This document shows, one piece after another, positions 60,613 through 64,000 of a stretch of DNA of 64,000 nt. The DNA comes from Pseudodesulfovibrio alkaliphilus (GTDB lineage: Bacteria > Desulfobacterota > Desulfovibrionia > Desulfovibrionales > Desulfovibrionaceae): the NCBI RefSeq assembly GCF_009729555.1, contig NZ_WODC01000002.1:186001-250000 (forward strand), read 5' to 3'. Within the stretch, counting starts at the first letter, position 1. Every line of letters starts with the position of its first letter. The notes under the pieces were generated by a model, which made no database searches, was not told the DNA's origin, and saw only the letters and a list, made by a program, of their open reading frames with translations. Both the position numbers and the translations under genes were made by a program.

Positions 60613-61479
60613 TTACTGAACGTCCTGGAGCCAGTCGTTGCTGCCGAACCACTTGTTGTAGATGGCCTCATAGCGGCCGTCGTTCTTGGTCTGGCGCAGG
60701 AAGTTGTTGAGCCAGTTCAGGAAGTCCGGGTCGCCCTTGTTGATGGCCCAGCCCAGCGGCTCGTAGGTGAAGGGTTCGTCCAGGAACTTCATGCCGCCAG
60801 CCTTGCCGCGCTCGGCGTAGAAGATGGCGAGCATCGGCAGGTCGTAGACCGAGGCGGTGGCCTTGCCGTTGAGGACTTCGAGCATGGCCTCGGACTCGGT
60901 CTCGAAGGACTTGTAGGTGGCCTTGGGCATCATGCGCCGAACGGCCTGCTCGCCAGTGGTGCCGAGCTTGGAGGTGACGGTGACGCCTTCGGCGTTAAGG
61001 TCTTTCCAGGAGTTGATGCGGTCGGCATCGGCGGCGTTGACCAGCACGGTCTGGCCGACAATGATGTACGGGTCGGCGAAGTTGATTTTCAGGTTGCGCT
61101 CCTGGTTGATGGTCATTCCCGAGGCAATGATGTCGAACTTGTCGGAGAGCAGGGCCGGGATGATGCCATCCCAGGCGGTGTTGACCAACTCCAGCTTCAC
61201 ACCCATGGCCTTGGCCATCTCGGTGACCATGTCAACGTCGAAGCCGACGATGTTGCCCCTCTTGTCGGTCATTTCAAAAGGCATGTAGCCCGCTTCGAGA
61301 CCGACACGCAGGGTGCCGCGCTGCATGATGCGCTCAAGGGCCGAGCCTTTGCTCAGTTCAAGGCGGACATTGATGTCCTGCTTGGCGGGCGCTTGGCCCT
61401 GGTTGGCGGGCTGCTGGCCGCAGGCGACGAGAAGAACGAGGGTGGCGAGCATCGCCAGGAGACAGAGTACGCGTTTCAT
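60613..61479 (-). CDS. Polar amino acid ABC transporter substrate-binding lipoprotein
   Basis: 288 residues, SBP family 3. The lipobox is LVAC. The mature domain opens with IMQRGTLRVGLEAGYMPFEMTDKRGNIVGFDVDM, and LNINFADPY-like and GTTGEQAVRRMMP segments are the ligand-binding loops. Ligand not determined. Start 61479 with GGAGGAAAGG. First gene of the operon; the downstream terminator would make it the most expressed. Confidence 0.94.
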   Translation of the reverse strand: MKRVLCLLAMLATLVLLVACGQQPANQGQAPAKQDINVRLELSKGSALERIMQRGTLRVGLEAGYMPFEMTDKRGNIVGFDVDMVTEMAKAMGVKLELVNTAWDGIIPALLSDKFDIIASGMTINQERNLKINFADPYIIVGQTVLVNAADADRINSWKDLNAEGVTVTSKLGTTGEQAVRRMMPKATYKSFETESEAMLEVLNGKATASVYDLPMLAIFYAERGKAGGMKFLDEPFTYEPLGWAINKGDPDFLNWLNNFLRQTKNDGRYEAIYNKWFGSNDWLQDVQ

Positions 61480-61943
61480 CCTTTCCTCCAGTAAACTAAA
61501 GTTGAGTGGTATCCCTTCGCCCAGGGCCGTCGTCCGGGTTGAAACGGCGGCGCGGGGTCTTTGGTTCCATCGTGCTGGCCGCCCTGGGCGGGTTGATCCA
61601 CAGGGCGACATTTCACCTTAGCTGCAAATGTCAAAAAAAACAAGATGCCCGTTTGTAATGGTTGGCAGCAATAAGGCGTATCGCGGCGTTTGTGCGCTCT
61701 GTTGGTTTTTGACGCAAACAAAATACGCTCTTTGCGGGCGGAGCTTTTCTGATTCCGACGAAAATTCTCCTGGGACCCGTAGCCGATTGCTGGCATGGCG
61801 CTGGAGTCACCCGCAGCCCATGAACCCGGGAAACTGTGTCGTCAGTGGGAACGGGTTGCTGTTGACACCGGGGCGGCAATCATACAATCCACTGTGAGGA
61901 TCAAAACCCGGATGATGAAAACGGTGAAATACCGGAGCGTATC
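61480..61943. promoter_or_regulatory. 464-bp divergent spacer between the amino acid and AI-2E transporter genes
   Basis: No gene is supported. For the rightward gene a promoter is clear: TTGACA (61862-61867), 15-nt spacer, TACAAT (61883-61888), with the start codon about 55 bp downstream. For the leftward operon a weaker candidate reads TTGTTT, 17-nt spacer, TAAGGT around 61610-61645, within an A/T-rich run. No riboswitch is recognised. Confidence 0.5.
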
Positions 61944-63044
61944 ATGAGTGACAGGAACGGATCAGTTCCCCTGCTGGAGGGAGGCATCTACAAGGTGTTT
62001 CTTATCCTGCTGCTGCTTTTCGCCCTGTACCTGGGCTTTTCCATTGTCGAGCCCTTCCTGCACACATTGATCTTTTCCACTGTGCTGGCCGTGCTTTTTT
62101 CCCCGGTGTTCACCTGGGTTCTCAAGGTGGTGCATGGCCGCCGCGCCCTTGCCTCGCTGCTTACGGTGTGCATCATCGTCTTTTGCCTGCTTTTGCCCAT
62201 GACCTTTCTGGTGATGGCGCTCATCAGCCAGGGCGTGGAATCCCTGGTGTCCCTCAACGCCTGGGTGGCGCACGGCGGACTTGACGCCTTGACCAGCGGC
62301 GAACGTCTGGAAGGCTACTTGGAGTGGCTCAGGCGCGAGTTGCCGTATTTGCGCATCGATCAACTGGATATTCAGGAAAGTGTCGTCAAGTATTCGCGGG
62401 AATTCGCGCAGTTCATGCTCGGTCTTGGCACCATGCTGGTCCGGGACGCCGCCAAGGGAATATTGCATTTTCTGCTGATGGTCTTCATCCTTTTCTATTT
62501 TCTGCGCGACGGGGCCAAGATGGTGGCGTATCTCAAGCTGCTCTCGCCCCTTCGGCCCCGCCAGGAGGATTTTATCATAGACAGTCTGCGGCGCGTGGCA
62601 CGCGGGGTGCTCATGGGATGTCTGCTGGTGGCCGTGCTTCAGGGCATTGCCGGCGGCATCGGGCTTGCCTTTGTCGGGATACCGGCCTTTTTCTGGGGAG
62701 CGATGATGGCCCTGGCCTCGCTCATCCCTGTGCTCGGTACGGGCTTGGTCTGGGTGCCCGCCGTGGGGTATCTGCTCCTTGCCGCGCAGTGGAAGGCGGC
62801 TATCATGCTCGCCCTGTGGTGCGGCATCTTCGTGGTCGGCATTGACACCATCTTGCGGCCAATCTTCATGCGCGAGGCGTCGCGTGTGTCCACATTTTAT
62901 ATTCTCCTGGCCATTCTCGGCGGGGTCTACACCTTCGGGATGCTCGGCATCTTTTACGGTCCACTTATCCTGAGTCTGGTCATGGTCATGCTGCAACTTT
63001 ATGTCGAAGAATATGCCGAAGATTTGAAGGATGGTTGCGAATGA
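61944..63044 (+). CDS. AI-2E family (PerM/YdiK-like) transporter
   Basis: 366 residues and about eight helices. Motifs include FLRDGAKMVAYLKLLSPLRPRQEDFI and ARGVLMGCLLVAVLQGIAGGIGLAFVGIPAFFWGAMMALASLIPVLGTGLVWVP, the family signature. Function within this family ranges from quorum-signal export to Na+/H+ antiport; not resolved. CCGGAG ribosome site. Overlaps the next gene by 4 bp (ATGA). Confidence 0.88.
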   Translation: MSDRNGSVPLLEGGIYKVFLILLLLFALYLGFSIVEPFLHTLIFSTVLAVLFSPVFTWVLKVVHGRRALASLLTVCIIVFCLLLPMTFLVMALISQGVESLVSLNAWVAHGGLDALTSGERLEGYLEWLRRELPYLRIDQLDIQESVVKYSREFAQFMLGLGTMLVRDAAKGILHFLLMVFILFYFLRDGAKMVAYLKLLSPLRPRQEDFIIDSLRRVARGVLMGCLLVAVLQGIAGGIGLAFVGIPAFFWGAMMALASLIPVLGTGLVWVPAVGYLLLAAQWKAAIMLALWCGIFVVGIDTILRPIFMREASRVSTFYILLAILGGVYTFGMLGIFYGPLILSLVMVMLQLYVEEYAEDLKDGCE

Positions 63045-64000
63045 ACCTGATTCGTCCGCTCTTTGTTCTCATTGTGCTGGCGTTCTGCCTCGGGGCATGC
63101 GCCAAGGATGCGCCCTTGCCCGAGCCTGTTCCGGCTCCCGCTCCGGAACCGCCGCCGACGCCGGAACCGGACCCGACACCGGCCTATGCGGCGGTGACTC
63201 GGGAAGAGGCAAAATCGCTGGCGTCGTCGCTTTCCAGGGACAGCCAGCACATAGAATCTTGGACCGCTCTGCGCCCCGTCCTTGAGGACAGCCTGCGCTA
63301 CATCCTGCGAAGGCCCCAGGGAGCTGTGGCCGTGAGCAGGCCTGGCCTGACGCTGACCTGGGCCCAGCTTGGCGACAGCGTGGCCGAGTTCATCGGCATG
63401 CTCTCTGCCCTTGACATCGACCCCACCCTGGCGGCCGACCGTTTCGTCTGGCTCAAGGTCATGCCCGGCACCCTGCTTACCGGCTACTACGAACCCTGGA
63501 TCGAGGCATCGCTGACGCGGCAGGGAGACTACCGTTATCCCATCTACGGCAAGCCGGACGATCTGAAAACAATAGATCTCGGTGCCTTCCATCCGCGCTG
63601 GCAGGGACAGTCGCTGGTCTATCGCCTGGACGGGGGCGGCATCAAACCCTACCATGACCGCAAGGCCATCGACGGCAAGGGGGTGCTGGCCGGCCGGGGT
63701 CACGAGATCGCCTGGGTCAAGGACCCGGTGGACATCTTCTTTTTGCAGATTCAGGGGTCGGGCCGACTGGTGCTGCCCGATGGCACTGTCAGGCATGTGC
63801 TCTACGGCGGTCGCAACGGGCATGAGTACGTTGCGCTGGGCAGGGTGCTCATCAACCGGGGATATGTGCCCAGAGAGGAGATGAGCATGCAGCGCATCCG
63901 GGAGTTTCTTGCGACCAACCCGGACAAGGCCCAGGCATTGATGTTCGAGAATCCTAGCTACGTCTTCTTTCACCTCTCGGACGAGGGACCATACGGAGCC
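63041..64000 (+). CDS. mltA: MltA-type lytic murein transglycosylase, lipoprotein (partial, cut by window end)
   Basis: The first 320 codons are present with no stop before the window ends. The signal peptide ends in lipobox LGAC (Cys20). A Pro/Glu-rich linker (about 26-48) precedes the MltA barrel domain: GTLLTGYYEPW, AWVKDPVDIFFLQIQGSGRLVLPDG and YGGRNGHEYVALGRVL. The C-terminal 3D domain with the catalytic Asp should lie beyond 64000. It cleaves peptidoglycan at the outer membrane and is translationally coupled to the AI-2E gene. Confidence 0.88.
   Translation, partial: MNLIRPLFVLIVLAFCLGACAKDAPLPEPVPAPAPEPPPTPEPDPTPAYAAVTREEAKSLASSLSRDSQHIESWTALRPVLEDSLRYILRRPQGAVAVSRPGLTLTWAQLGDSVAEFIGMLSALDIDPTLAADRFVWLKVMPGTLLTGYYEPWIEASLTRQGDYRYPIYGKPDDLKTIDLGAFHPRWQGQSLVYRLDGGGIKPYHDRKAIDGKGVLAGRGHEIAWVKDPVDIFFLQIQGSGRLVLPDGTVRHVLYGGRNGHEYVALGRVLINRGYVPREEMSMQRIREFLATNPDKAQALMFENPSYVFFHLSDEGPYGA

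Overview
The window reads as a chromosomal segment of a sulfate-reducing deltaproteobacterium of the Desulfovibrio/Pseudodesulfovibrio type (Desulfovibrionaceae). The basis is moderately high G+C coding DNA, a Wolinella-type menaquinol:fumarate reductase (frdCAB) beside a two-subunit iron-sulfur fumarase, an archaeal-type first enzyme for aromatic amino acids (2-amino-3,7-dideoxyheptulosonate synthase), many Fe-S proteins and a feo locus. No rRNA, tRNA, CRISPR array, insertion sequence or prophage was seen. Assignments rest on motif reading, not on database searches.

Layout. 0-4.5 kb: ferredoxin, a phosphotransferase, a YchF-like ATPase, aroL, aroC and a YbjQ-family protein. 4.7-7.4 kb: an M16 zinc-peptidase lipoprotein. 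7.8-12.7 kb: frdC-frdA-frdB, a hairpin-rich spacer, then the fumarase pair. 12.8-16.5 kb: a 56-residue protein, an aminotransferase, a CoA-disulfide-reductase-like enzyme with a rhodanese tail, and a stand-alone receiver. 16.6-22.3 kb (minus): a peptide ABC transporter with a hairpin between the binding protein and the permeases. 22.5-28 kb: a small lipoprotein, a radical SAM protein, a small Sm-like protein and an acetate-type sodium symporter with its small subunit. 28-34.4 kb: a GlnD-like protein, a family-9 glycosyltransferase with two unknown partners, a membrane PilZ protein, an MltC-type transglycosylase and an HPt protein. 34.4-36.8 kb: the aromatic-pathway aldolase with a Phe/Tyr leader-peptide attenuator, ridA and a gate-domain membrane protein. 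36.9-39.7 kb: feoB, feoA and a Cys-rich Feo partner. 39.9-40.8 kb: a PilZ protein with a receiver-like N-terminus and a small membrane protein.

40.8-58.4 kb is a surface-sugar island, in parts visibly more AT-rich than its flanks. A complete pseudaminic-acid pathway (pseB, pseC, pseF, a pseG-acetyltransferase fusion, pseI) is followed by an amidotransferase and a HisH/HisF-like pair whose HisF member lacks the usual catalytic Asp11. The set would give a CMP-activated, amidino-modified nonulosonic acid. A second module (nucleotide-sugar epimerase/dehydratase, DegT aminotransferase, WecD-like acyltransferase, glycosyltransferases, flippase-like protein) appears to make and place another N-acylated amino sugar. 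58.8-64 kb: a polar amino-acid ABC transporter with a strong terminator after its binding-protein gene, an AI-2E-family transporter, and an MltA gene cut by the window end.

The most striking regulatory finding is upstream of the aromatic aldolase gene. A 25-codon leader ORF carrying a Phe/Tyr run is followed by an intrinsic terminator, and a 12-bp antiterminator pairing is possible. This is pheA-leader-like control of an ADTH-type aromatic pathway. The leader ATG also lies so close to its best promoter that the transcript may be nearly leaderless.
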